From Multifurca ochricompacta (taxonomy: Eukaryota > Basidiomycota > Agaricomycetes > Russulales > Russulaceae), in assembly GCA_022496185.1 (NCBI GenBank), contig WTXG01000153.1, positions 24,015 to 88,014 of the forward strand: DNA of 64,000 nt. The letters run 5' to 3'. Both the position numbers and the translations under genes were made by a program. Under the pieces are notes generated by a model. The model had not been told where the DNA came from and searched no databases. It saw nothing but the letters and a program-made list of their open reading frames with translations. Position 1 is the stretch's first letter, and each line of letters begins with the position of its first letter. Shown here one piece after another: positions 1-10,777 of the stretch.

Positions 1-2356
1 ATGAATCATATCTTCCGCGATCTCATTCTCACGAGCGAAGTGGTGGTGTACATGGACGACATATTAGTGGCCACTACCAACGACCTAGCCCATCATCGAG
101 AACGAGTACACCAGGTGTTAGACATCCTGCACGAACACGATCTGTACCTCAAACCAGCCAAATGCTCGTTTGAACAATCGAGTGTGGAATACCTAGGAGT
201 CATCCTGGAAGGAGGGCATGTGCGGATGGACCCAGTAAAAGTACAAGGAATCCGGGAGTGGCCCGTACCCATGTGCATCAAGGATGTGCGGTCCTTCATT
301 GGATTCTGCAACTTTTATCGACGCTTTGTCCGAGGATTCTCGGGCATCGCCCAACCATTGAACGGATTATTGAAAAAAGACGTACCCTGGCATTGGGCAG
401 ATGAACAACAACAAGCCTTTGAGCAGATCCGAGACATTGTCGGTTCAGAACCAGTCCTCTTACAGCCAGACCTAGCGAAACCCTTTGAGCTTGAAGTTGA
501 CGCTTCCCATTCGCCAATGGTGCCGTACTCAACCAGCGGGACGCAACAGGACTACTTCACCCAGTTGCCTTCTACTCAGAAACATTCTCGCCAGCAGAAC
601 GAAATTACGATATTTGGGACAGAGAGCTACTGGCTATTGTAAAGCACTACGACATTGGCGACCATACCTAGCGGGAACCCCCCATAAAACCGTCATCCAT
701 ACTGATCACTCCAACCTGCTCTACTGGAAAGAACCCCATAAAATCAGCCGACGGGTGCTCGCGAAGTTCTAGAGCTTGAAGAATATAACTTTGTGTTGAA
801 ACATATGCGGGAAGTCGCAATGCACGAGCCAATGCCCTGTCTCGGCGACCAGACTTAAACCATGGAGGGGAGGACAACAATGATATCACAGTACTCCCTG
901 AAGAAGTCTTCACGAGAACAGCCGTCGTCAGCCTCACGATATGGACTTATGGGCCCAGGTGTCACAGAACATGAACCAGCAGTTATGCCAATCATGGGCA
1001 GAGGCGCATAATCTGAAGAAGATTGATGGCCTGTGGTGGAAGGACGGGGATCGACTCGTTGTCACCGGTGGCGACAACATTAAGAGGGGGGTGATCCATT
1101 TTCACCATGACCTACCCTCCGCAGGACATCCAGGCATTGCTAACACCTATGCACTTGCCAAACGAGACTACTGGTGGCCAAACATGAAAAAGGACGTGGA
1201 AGAATACGTGAAGGATGTGCAGATTGCCAAGCCAACAAAGTGAATACGCACCCACACCCACCAGCACCATTCCCCATTGCACCAACCGCGTCACAACCAT
1301 TCCAGACCATCGCCATGGACTTTATCGTCAAACTCCCCACTTCCAGAGGCTTTGATTCCATCTTGACCATCACTGATCACGACTGTTCGAAAGCGGCACT
1401 GTTCATACCATGCAATGAATCCATCACGGCGGAAGGAGTAGCCAAACTCTACCTGGATCACGTTTACAGACATTATGGCCTCCCGGAAAAACTCATCTCG
1501 GACCGTGACCCATGCTTCACGTCTGCGTTTGCTAGAGCACTCTGTAAAACGCTAAATATCGCCCAGAACATCTCCACGGCGTATCACCCGCAGACAGACG
1601 GACAGTCGGAAAGAACAAACCAGTGGCTCGAACAGTATCTTCGGTTCTGGTGCAACGGACGACAGGATGATTGGGCTGACTGGCTCGCGACAGCAGAGTT
1701 TGCCCACAACTCTTGGCCCAATGGTACCACGAAACACTCCCCATTCTCGCTTATCATGGGATGGACACCCCGAGCCACATGGACAGGAAAGCCAACAAAT
1801 GTCCCTTCAGCCACACAACGTATCAACCAATGGGAGGAGATTAGGAAATCGGCCAATGAAAACCTGTTGAAGGCGCAAAAGACCCTGGCTGGGAAGCCCA
1901 CAAGGTTCACACCTTATCGGACCAATGACCTGGTATGGTTGGAAGGGAAGAATATCCACACGTCACATCCGACCGCCAAGTTAGCGCCCCGACGTCACGG
2001 ACCTTTTAAGATAACAAGGAAGCTGTCAGACGTGTCATACCAACTCGAGCTCCCCCCACATGGCGCATTCACCCGGTCTTCCATGCCAAACTGCTTACAC
2101 CGTACAAAGAGACACCTCTACATGGAGAAAACTTCTCGAGACCCCCCCTGACCTTATCGATGGGGAAGAAGAGTGGGAAGTAGAACGCATTCTAGACTCG
2201 AAGCGACAAGGCCGAGGGCGCAAACTGTATTACCTGATTAAGTGGAAGGGATTCCCAGCATCTGACAACTCGTGGGAACCAGCCGGCGATATCTCTGCCC
2301 CGGTCCTTATCTCGGAGTTCCATACCCGACATCCAGAAGCGCCCAGGAATAGTTAA
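1..2356 (+). pseudogene. A1 pol fragment: RT, RNase H, integrase, chromodomain, frameshifted
   Basis: The fragment starts in the RT just before the catalytic YMDD and runs through RNase H, the integrase zinc domain (GHPG, then a damaged C-x2-C), the integrase core (D in MDFIV, D in SDRDP, E in SERTNQ) and a chromodomain (WEVERILDSKRQGRGRKLYYLIKWKGF). It follows the intact pol of A4 closely. Against A4 and A3 I count eight separate one-base deletions, near 509, 652, 764, 808, 931, 1217, 2055 and 2140, so no full product could be made. The chromodomain piece is open again from 2060 to 2356. The defects are all of one kind, which may mean uncorrected sequencing errors rather than decay. Confidence 0.9.
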
Positions 2357-2396
2357 AAGGGAGCCATCTCAACCCCTAGACGATTTCCCCCAGTAT

Positions 2397-3638
2397 ATGC
2401 CCTCTCAGCAAATTACTACCATCACCGAACTGTCTATCATGTCTTTCATCGCTGCCAACGCCGCCGTCGACGCCTTTACTGCCACCACCACAACTGTCGA
2501 GAACTTCCCTTCCGCTCATCCCTCCACTCGCCCTTCTTCCCCCATCGACTATGACGCTGCCGAAGCTCGAGTCAAGAACCAGTCCCCCAACCCTGATGAC
2601 GATTTCACACACAGTGAAGAGCCACACCCAAACGACTTGGCAGGCATGGAGTCGGACGACGAAGCCCCCGAATTCCCTTTCTTCGTCAACAACCCTAACT
2701 CCTCTACGTATTACCCACTGAAAATCACCATGGGCGATGGGACAGTTGCAATCGCCAAGTACATCTTCTATACCAATGGAGGGATGGATGTCGCCGGATG
2801 CATGAAGAAGGACGGTCCGGTTTATGGAGCTCCGGTTTATCTGGAGGAAAGGTATACGGGTCGTCTGCATCATACTATGACCGACGAGCAGCTGGGGCAC
2901 CTAGCTGCCGAAGACTCCCGGGCTTTTGCCATCGACGAGGTATTGAGTGATATGCGACTTCCGCGCCTTAAAGCCGAGGTAATGAGGCTGCGGAAGAACC
3001 TCACCCTGCGCAACACACTCAACCGACAGTATAAAGAACATGCCAAGATGATGGCCCGGTTGACCAACGGGATGTTCCAAATCGAGCAGGAGTTAGTGGA
3101 GATCCGAAAGAGGTTGGAGAAGGGGGACGCATATCAGACGATTGCTGAGAGGTACGCCGACACCTATGCCCGACCTCTCCCACCGCGATCACTAGGGGCT
3201 GCCCCGGTGCTATTGCCGAACCGGTTTGAAATGCCGCGCATGCATGAGAACCCTCGAGGGGAGACATGCTGGAGGTGCGATAGTAAGTACCACATCAGCT
3301 GGAATTGCCCCCTCAATCGCAAGTGGTGCCGGCACTGTCGCAGCAACCTGCATTGGAGTAGGTTCTGTATTTTCCGCCGAGTAGGAGTTGCGCCGACGAT
3401 CGCCAACCCGTCCGGATGGTGCGGCAAGTGCTTGCGTCACAACTCAGGACATCGGGAGTTGGACTGCCCCGTTTACGACTTATGCCGTCTATGTGGGCAA
3501 CGTGGCCCCTACGGATTTCTCCGTACTCATCAGTGCCCTCAAGACGCAGACAAAGAGAATTACACGATGGACGAGCGTAATGTAGCCGATGATTACCTGG
3601 AGCTGGTACAAGATGATGACGGTACGAATCGTTTCTAG
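2397..3638 (+). CDS. A1 post-pol ORF (ORF3), multi-knuckle zinc protein
   Basis: An intact 413-codon frame starts 41 bases after the pol stop; the second methionine (MSF at about residue 15) is an alternative start shared by all copies. The N-terminal third is Pro/Ser/Asp rich with an acidic patch (SDDEAPEF). The middle is charged and helical, probably a coiled coil. The C-terminus has two CCHC knuckles (C-x2-C-x4-H-x4-C), then C-x2-C-x6-H-x4-C and C-x2-C-x10-H-x-C. It ends QDDDGTNRF. I do not recognise it as a named family. The knuckles resemble nucleocapsid zinc knuckles, so RNA or DNA binding is an inference. It stays open although the adjoining pol is broken. Confidence 0.85.
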   Translation: MPSQQITTITELSIMSFIAANAAVDAFTATTTTVENFPSAHPSTRPSSPIDYDAAEARVKNQSPNPDDDFTHSEEPHPNDLAGMESDDEAPEFPFFVNNPNSSTYYPLKITMGDGTVAIAKYIFYTNGGMDVAGCMKKDGPVYGAPVYLEERYTGRLHHTMTDEQLGHLAAEDSRAFAIDEVLSDMRLPRLKAEVMRLRKNLTLRNTLNRQYKEHAKMMARLTNGMFQIEQELVEIRKRLEKGDAYQTIAERYADTYARPLPPRSLGAAPVLLPNRFEMPRMHENPRGETCWRCDSKYHISWNCPLNRKWCRHCRSNLHWSRFCIFRRVGVAPTIANPSGWCGKCLRHNSGHRELDCPVYDLCRLCGQRGPYGFLRTHQCPQDADKENYTMDERNVADDYLELVQDDDGTNRF

Positions 3639-3669
3639 CCGGGTCTGCTAGAGCCAGAAGAGGGGGTGA

Positions 3670-4242
3670 TGTTACGAACCCCGTCTTCGCCCGTGTTCTT
3701 TTTCTTACCCAACGACGACCCCTCTCTACCGCCCACACTCCACTACCAGATCACGTCTCCATCGTGGGACCCGTCACATGCCCTGCGTCCATCCCCGTGA
3801 CTCGTTTGCTTGTTCATGTTTACCTATTTGCTTATCGCTTACTGCTTATCTCTTTATCATACGACCGGACACTTACTTAATACCCTATCAGAAGCTAGGC
3901 TTTACGCCCTCCGCTTTCGTATATTTGGGCCCACTTGACTCCGTTCCCTTATCTCGTAGACGCCCACTGCATTACGTATATAAGTCCGCTGTAGCTACCT
4001 TGTAGACCTCAGACTCGACTTATTGAATACATCGGTGCTTGTCTTCTGGACTTCCCTTTGAACGCTTTGACTCGCTCGTCTCAGTACCTCGGGTACTTTC
4101 CGCTCAACAGTGTCTTAGAGTACAGCCTCTTCGACTCTGACTCCTTCCACTTAAACTCCAGGGGATCTTATTGATCTCTTATCTGACCACGAACGAACGC
4201 TGTCACACAAGTCGTGTGGAACGTCCCGCACCGGGCGTAACA
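3670..4242 (+). repeat. A1 3' LTR (573 bp)
   Basis: It begins TGTTACGAACC directly after the purine tract and ends GGGCGTAACA. It holds a TATA box (TATATAAG near 3978), then about 34 bases on the motif AGACTCGACTT, the predicted transcript start, which is the self-primer sequence of this family. It matches the A3 and A4 LTRs along its length. Confidence 0.92.
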
Positions 4243-5047
4243 CCCAGTCTATCTAGAAGAGAAGACCGTCAATCGACTACATTACGTCCTGGGTCCCGAA
4301 CACTTGCAGCACCTTTCGGCCCACGACCCCTGTGCCTTCGCAATCAATGAAGTGCTTCGGGATCTGCGGATGCCACGGCTGACTGCTGAAATTGCTTGAC
4401 TCTGCAAGTTCCAGGCACTTCGAGACAATTTGGAGATGCAATGGCGCGATTATGAACGGCAGATGGTAAAGATCAACCGAGGGGTTTTCGACATAGAGCA
4501 TCACCTGGCAAGCATTAGGACAAGACTGGAGCAAGGGGAGGCATACCAGATTATCTCCGAACGGTACGCTGATATTTTTGTGCGACCACTCCCTCGTCGC
4601 CGCCTCGACCTCGTGCCTCGGCTCAATCCCCATTGTTTCGAAATGCCCCGACTTCATGAAAATCCTGACAGCAAGCTTTGCTGGTGCTGTAGCAGTAAGT
4701 ACCATCTCAGCTGGTGCTGCCCCACAGCCAAGAAACAGTGCCGGCATTGCCAAAGTACCTCGCACTGGAGTCACCAGTGTCTATTCCGACGACTTACGCA
4801 AGCCCCTACCGTTCAGAACCCCTCAGGGTGGTGCGGCAAGTGCCTGTCCCACAATGCAGGACATCGAGAAATCGACTGTCATGTTTACGACGGCTGCTTT
4901 CGCTGTGGGAGACGAGGGCCCTACGGTTTTCTACGAACACATGTTTGCCCCACTGACGAAGAAAAGGAGAACTACGACACTGACCACTACGCCATAGCCG
5001 ACGACTATCTCTCCTTGGTCCAAGACGATGATGGTATGCCAATCTAG
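4243..5047 (+). pseudogene. A2 post-pol ORF, diverged, 5' part cut by A1
   Basis: The frame resumes at PVYLEEK immediately after the A1 LTR and aligns with ORF3 of A1 and A4 to the end (QDDDGMPI). Identity is clearly lower than between A1 and A4, yet every knuckle residue is kept: CWCCSSKYHLSWCC, CRHCQSTSHWSHQC, CGKCLSHNAGHREIDC and the last C-x2-C-x10-H-x-C. One in-frame TGA near 4396 replaces a position that is Arg in A4, consistent with CGA to TGA. The portion after the stop (4430-5047) is open. This is the most diverged copy and the best guide to which residues matter. Confidence 0.85.
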
Positions 5048-5077
5048 CTGGCTCTGCTAGGACTTAGAAGAGGGTAA

Positions 5078-5672
5078 TGTTACAAACCCTGCTGCACCGT
5101 CTTGTTCTCTTTTTCTATCACGTGACATGTTGTTTGACCCCGTTTATCCCTTTGTTGACTGTATTATGACTTCCTTTGGACCTATTTGTTCCTTATCTTC
5201 GACCCCAGGCTGTGCTTATCTCTGACTCATATTTTACACAAGGATGCTTACGTATTTTCCCACCAGAATCACGACTATACCAGATTCGTCTACGTATATT
5301 CTCACCTGGCCCACATTGACTCCGTTCTCTATTTAGTTACATTACAACTTTGTTGATACACCGAGCACGGTACTCCAATTTAGACTTTGATCTCTATTAC
5401 GTATATAAGGCCTGTCTAGATAGCCTGTATACCTCAGACTTGACTTCTTAATCAACTTGGTGCATTACCTTCTGGGTGATTCCTAAGACCTGACTTCTGA
5501 ATCGTCTCAGTGCTTTTGGCACTTCTCCGCTCACCAGTACTAAGGGATTAGCTCCTTGGTATTGACTTCTCACCCGAACTCCATGTACTTGAAAGACAGT
5601 ATACACCTGACCTTGTAGTTTCGCTACACGACTTATCACACGTCGTGACGAATGCCCGCACCAGGCATTACA
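5078..5672 (+). repeat. A2 3' LTR (595 bp)
   Basis: It begins TGTTACAAACCC after the purine tract AGAAGAGGGTAA and ends GGCATTACA. It contains ACGTATATAAGG and, downstream, AGACTTGACTT. It defines a second LTR subtype shared with the solo LTR at 27860-28451. The sequence to its right is Copia C1 coding sequence, so A2 inserted in C1. Confidence 0.88.
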
Positions 5673-7343
5673 GCCTGTCCTAGACGTTCACACCGTATGA
5701 ATCCTCGATTTTATAATGAGGATAATGCAGAGTTCATGCAGGGTTCTTCCAGACTTGGGCATATGGAATTGCTAAATGCCGCAGGTGTCTCTTATAGAGA
5801 CCCCCTGACTTTTCAGGAGGCAATGCAGTCTGACAACGCCAGTGAATGGCTTGAGGCATGTAAATATGAAATTGATGCCTTAGATAAACTTGATGTGTGG
5901 CGCCTTGAGGATCTTCCAAAAGGAAGAAAGGCTGTCAAGTCAAAATGGGTTTTTAAGCTGAAACCAGATGGACAGTTTCATGCTAGGCTTGTGGCAAAAG
6001 GTTTCACCCAAATAGAAGGGGTGGACTTTGACGAAACATTCTCCCCAGTCGCCAGATTTGAATCACTTAGATTATTACTAGCGCTAGCTACGCTAGAGGA
6101 TTGGGAAATCCACCAGATGGATGTCAAATCGGCATTCCTTCATGGCAATCTGGATGAAGAGATTTATATGGAGCAACCAGTTGGTTTCGTCATTGCTGGT
6201 CAAGAGTCCAAAGTTTGTAGGCTACAAAAAGCATTATATGGCCTCAAACAAGCCTCCCAAGCATGGAATCTACAGTTCCATGCAGTTCTTAATGAACTGG
6301 GCTTTACTTGGACGTACTCTGATGCAGGAGTATATGTGTTTCATCAAAAGGAGGAGGATGATTCACTTTTTGTCATTCTCTATGTAGATGACATTACTAT
6401 ACTTGGATCTTCCAATGATAAGATAACGTGGCTGAAGTCAGCTCTATCTAATTGATATGAGATGACTGACTTGGGAGAAATCCAGTCATACCTTGGAGTT
6501 AACATCACCAGGGATTGTCCTAACAAGACACTGGAGATTGACCAAGCAGCCTACGTTTTATCTATTATTGAGAAGTTTGGGATGAGGGATTCCAACCGAG
6601 TATATACTCCTCTTCCCTCTGGCACTGATGTACATCTGGTCAAGTTTGAAGGCCAGGCATCTACTTCTGAGATAAAGAAGTACCAACAGCTGATGGGGTC
6701 TCTGCTATGGGTGCAGATTGGAAGCAGACCCAATATCAGTTTTGCTGTGGCGCGCCTTAGTCAATATGCTTCCAACCCCTCTCAAGATCACATGTGACTT
6801 GCAAAATATGTCTTAAAGTATCTCAATAGTACGAAAGACTGCAAATTGTGGTATTCTGGAGGGAATGAGCAGAGTGGCCTTCATGGCTTTGCAGATTCCT
6901 CATGGGGAGATCAAGAGGACTGCCACTCTACCTCAGGCTACGTGTTTTTCTTGGCAAATGGTGCCATTTCATGGTGTTCCAGAAAACAGAAAACAGTAGC
7001 ACAGTCCACCACTGAGGCCGAATATATGAGCCTCTCCGAGGCTGCAAATCAGGCGATGTGGTATAGGACTTTTATGGAGGAATTAGGGTATGAGGTATCC
7101 TCCCCTATACTACTCCACTGTGACAACAAGGGTGCCATGGATTTGGCATTAAACCCAGTCACAGGAAGGCAGTCAAAGCATATACCTATCAAGTACCATG
7201 CCATTAGGGGGTACATTGAATCGCACACAATTGAGTTGGTGCGTACCCCTACAGGTGAGATGCTGGCAGATGGCTTTACTAAGTCTCTACCAAGAGCGTC
7301 GTTTGAAACCATGGTCAATGGACTTGGACTTATGCTGGAATGA
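5673..7343 (+). pseudogene. Copia C1 pol, C-terminal part (RT and RNase H)
   Basis: The frame starts in the linker after integrase (NPRFYNEDNAEF), covers the whole Copia RT (SKWVFKLKPDG, QMDVKSAFLHG, LYVDDITILG) and RNase H (ADSSWGDQEDCHSTSGY, TTEAEYMSLSEA, HCDNKGAMDLALNP, KHIPIKYHAIRGYIE) and stops at 7343. It is nearly identical to C2. Two nonsense codons, TGA at 6453 and 6795, break it. At the first, C2 has CAA and C4 has CGC (Arg), so the ancestor was probably CGA, decayed on opposite strands in the two copies. The upstream gag and integrase lie left of the window, beyond A2. Confidence 0.9.
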
Positions 7344-7603
7344 GAGAGCTGGAATCTGGAGACTCTGTATACCAGTTTCACTTTCCCACCATGCCATGTG
7401 AGCACGTTCTCGACTTCGAGAGTGACGCAAGAGGTGTGAGTTTGCATAAGAGAATCTACAACTCATATGCAAAGCTCACAACCCGCACTCAAGAGTTAGA
7501 GAAGTTGGATCTCTGGCTGGCGATATGCTCATTTAATTGTGATGGCAGTATGCTCATCCAACTCATTTCCCATCCATGACCAGATGCCTTCAGCATGGAG
7601 GGA

Positions 7604-8104
7604 TGTTGAACACAGTAGATGTTCGGTGATGCTTCAGGCATCAGGTGATTAGATTAGCTGCTTTGTGGATTAGATTAGATTCCGGAGTTTCAGACTTTTA
7701 CTATATCTTTATTACTTTCTTTCTCACATTCTGCAGTAGCTGACTGATACACCATGTAACATGTGATTTCTGTATTGGCCAATGGCCTTTGTCCCTCATG
7801 TTTATTGTTTGGACTTTGTCCAGCACTTGTGGACCTATTCCCAGTGCGCACAGACCATCCCTTGGGGTATATAAGGGTGTCTGTTTCGTCTTCTACACTT
7901 CAGAGTTCTTCTAACATCTGAAGTGTTAGTTCCTTTCATACTATCTACTTAACTATTAGACTAATGTTCTTTACATAGAACTTTCTTTGTCTAGGTCAGT
8001 AGTATAGTTAATAGAGTTCTTCTAACATCTGAAGTAACTTTCTTTGTCTAGCTTAACCCGCTAACCAACTACAGTCAGTATGCTGCGCACATACCTGCTT
8101 CACA
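7604..8104 (+). repeat. Copia C1 3' LTR (about 501 bp)
   Basis: It starts TGTTGAACACAG after the purine tract CATGGAGGGA and ends CTGCTTCACA, matching the C2 LTR in order and content (GGTATATAAGGGTGTCTG promoter, repeated CTTCAGAGTTCTTC blocks). The 260 bases between the RNase H stop and the LTR are 3' untranslated sequence shared with C2. Confidence 0.85.
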
Positions 8105-8292
8105 CCTTCATCATCTTGAACTTGTTGCAGGACTTAGAGTCTCTGCCATCGACTTCGAATCTCATGCACGTGCCCTTTGACTTTGTCATGGGCTTGACTA
8201 GATCTTGACTCTATTGTAACTTTGAACCTTGCCTTGACTTGGAAGACTTGCTCCCATCCGACCCCAACACAGTTCCACACCTAACTGTGGCA
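8105..8292 (+). repeat. 3' tail of a family B-like LTR, plus orientation, cut by C1
   Basis: This short stretch resembles the 3' part of the B2 LTR (54180-54339) in the same orientation: shared blocks around CAGGACTTAG, ATCTCA-CACGTGCCC and GGGCTTGAC, and a similar end (ACTGTGGCA against GGCTGTGACA). Its 5' part is missing because C1 inserted in it. It abuts the 3' end of B1, which runs in the opposite direction. The assignment rests on patchy similarity. Confidence 0.5.
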
Positions 8293-8740
8293 TCACCCCC
8301 ATTGTACAGTCGAGCTTGCCCCTAAGCTCAGTTGATTAGAGTTGCGTCAGTGATACACAGGGGAAAGTGGGGATCTTCATGTCGTCGATGGCATCGAGAG
8401 CATCTGATCTTGTCTGATTGGAGGGTTGCGTGAAGTTCTGGTCGGTGCGCGTGATATTAGATAAGATGTAAGTTGCATTTGAACATTGCAGCCAGTCCGG
8501 TCTGCCTGCCATTGTCAATGTGTGAGTTCTTCTTGGTAGATTAGATCTGAGTTGTCTAGTAGTATAATGATAATGTGCAATCTTTGCCTAGGTTGCATGA
8601 TTGTGAGAGTCATCTAAGGATAAGCCCATAAGAGATGTGAATCTTGATCTGTCTTGACAAAGCACTTACTGGAAGTGGAAGCTGTTAAGAAATGTAGCAA
8701 AATTGGGCCTTGATCATCAGAATTTACCCCCCTCTCAAGG

Positions 8741-10777
8741 CTGGTGCCGACCCTGGTGCCTGGATAGTGAACTAGCATACAACTTGATAAGATCTGGTGT
8801 GTGGCAATCTTCCTCATCGACCCAAGAATTATCACTGGCTGGATAACCTTTCCAGCTGACTAGGTATTGGAGTTTCTTTGTGCATCCATAAGTACGATGA
8901 TTTAGAATTGCATCCACTTCATACTCTTCTTCTTGGTTGATAAGATCAGGAGGGGGCCATGTGTAGTTAGGCCCATGAGCATCAGTTTCCAAGTAAGGCA
9001 ATAAAAGATCAATGTGGAATACATTATGAATCTTCATGTGGTCTGGCAGAGTTAAGCAATAGGCCACAGGGGAAATACACACCAAGATGGCAAATGGCCC
9101 ATAGCGATGAGGGGCCAGTTTAGACAAGGGGAAATGTGTTTTCAGGTTCTTTCCTTCAAGCCAGACCTGCGCACCAATCTCAAGTTGCGGTTGGGCTGAT
9201 AGATCCATAGTCATTTGGAATGCGTGTTCTGCGCGAGATTGAGCATCGCGTAGATTGCGCATGTGCTTGTCAACCTGTGGAACATCAATGTCACTAGCTT
9301 CAGCTTTCCAGTCAAATTGCATGCCATGGATGAGCACATGTGGGGATATTTTCGTTTTATCATGTGGCCAAGAATTGTGTACATATTCTGCCAGTGGTAG
9401 ATAGTCTGGCCACTTATATTGATCATCACTTATCCAGAGTCACAAGTACTGTTCAAGCCAAAGATTCATATGTTCACTAGATCCATCTGTCTGAGGGTGA
9501 AATGCCGTAGATAGATTTTGTTGGATCTGAAGAATCTTGGTAAGGGCACATGAGAAGTGTGATGTGAATCGCAGATCTCAATTGGAGATTATACATTGTG
9601 GAACACCAAAGAATGGGAAGAGATGGTGGTAGTAGAGGGTAGCAATGCCTTCACCAGTGATATCCTTAGAGCATGGAATGAATTTAGCTGCCTTAGAACA
9701 CCCTTGATCTACAATCATGAGTACCGCATCATGCTTCCCAGCCAGTGGGAGATCCATGATGAGATCCATAGCAATAAATTGAAATGGGCCATCAGTTGCT
9801 GGTACATCTAATGGAAAGATCAGCACTTTCTTTGTGAGTTTTGGCTTATTTTCCTGGCATTTCACACATCCTTGGACATATTCTTGTACAAAATCCTTCA
9901 GATCTCTTCCTTCATACTCATGCTGTACTCCACATGTGGTTTTGTCAATTCCTGGGTGTCCTGCTAACACATGATTGTGGTACTGTTGTAGAATCTCACA
10001 TTGTTCTGGAAGGGTAGTGGGGAAGGGAAGCTTCACTGACTGCATCATTTTAACAAATAAATCTGCTGGTAGGACTGTGACTTTGTCGTTATCATCTATT
10101 CTGTGGTCTGCATCTGGTTGGCACGAGAGCATGTTGGCAACCATATGAAGTTTTCCCAGGACATGCTCAAGTGTAAAGTCAAAATCTGTGAGCTCCTGGA
10201 GCCATCTAGCCTGTTGCTGATTGAGTTTCTGGGGTTCCTTGAAGTACTGGAGATTATTGTGATTGGTGTGGACTTGAACTTTATGTTTGGCACCAAGAAG
10301 GTATTGACACCACGATCTAAATGCAATAATGATAGCAAATAGTTTGCGATCATAGATGTCCCAGTTCTGCTGCGTAACATCTAGAGTTTTTGACAAGTAG
10401 GCAATTGGGTGTAGTTGTCCTTCTGAGTCCTTTTGACTTAGAGTCGCCCCAAGAGCATAGCCTGAGGCATCTGCATCCACAATAAAGGGCTCTTCAAAGT
10501 CTGGTTGCATTAATACTGGTTGTGAGGTCATGCGTTGCTTGAGGTCATCAAATGCCTTCTGTTCGATCTCTGTCCACTTCCAGGGGTTTTTGGCACTAGT
10601 AAGTGCATTCAATGGAGCTGTGATTTTACTAAATCCCTGGATAAAGCGCCAATAGAATTGGCAGAAGCCAAGGAATGAGCAAATTTCCTTTACTGTGGTA
10701 GGCGTTTTCCAGGTTGTGACACCCTCCACTTTAACTGGATCCATGTGCACTTGATTTGCTTCTAAAATGAGCCCTAG
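8741..10777 (-). pseudogene. B1 pol, 3' half: end of RT, RNase H, integrase, chromodomain
   Basis: Two frames, 9578-10750 and 8735-9337, carry the RT thumb and connection (FCQFYWRFIQGFSKI), RNase H (VDADASGYALGATLS, DIYDRKLFAII, HTNHNNLQYF), the integrase zinc domain and part of the core (MDLIMDLPLAG), and then the chromodomain (YEVDAILNHRTYGCTKKLQYLVSWKGYPASDNSW). Between them the integrase core is disrupted around 9440-9580. Compared with B3, many Arg codons have become Gln, His or Cys (RYHDH to QYHNH, DREL to DRKL), as expected from CpG loss. Confidence 0.88.

Larger units (their letters stand above)
1..4242 (+). mobile_element. Ty3/Gypsy element A1, 5' truncated by window edge
   Basis: The right-hand part of a family A chromovirus is visible: pol from within the reverse transcriptase, a post-pol ORF, the polypurine tract AGAAGAGGGGGTGA and the 3' LTR. 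The element ends at 4242 inside the post-pol ORF of a related element (A2), whose reading frame resumes at 4243. The left end lies outside the window, so the target duplication cannot be checked. Confidence 0.9.

Noticed and set aside
2376..2900. Minus-strand frame of 174 codons opposite ORF3
   Set aside because: A mirror of the real ORF3; similar antisense frames occur opposite the other copies (49886-50545) because the sense codons are constrained.
2397..3638. ORF3 as an env-like gene
   Set aside because: No signal peptide, no hydrophobic membrane span and no cleavage motif; Cys residues are arranged as zinc knuckles.
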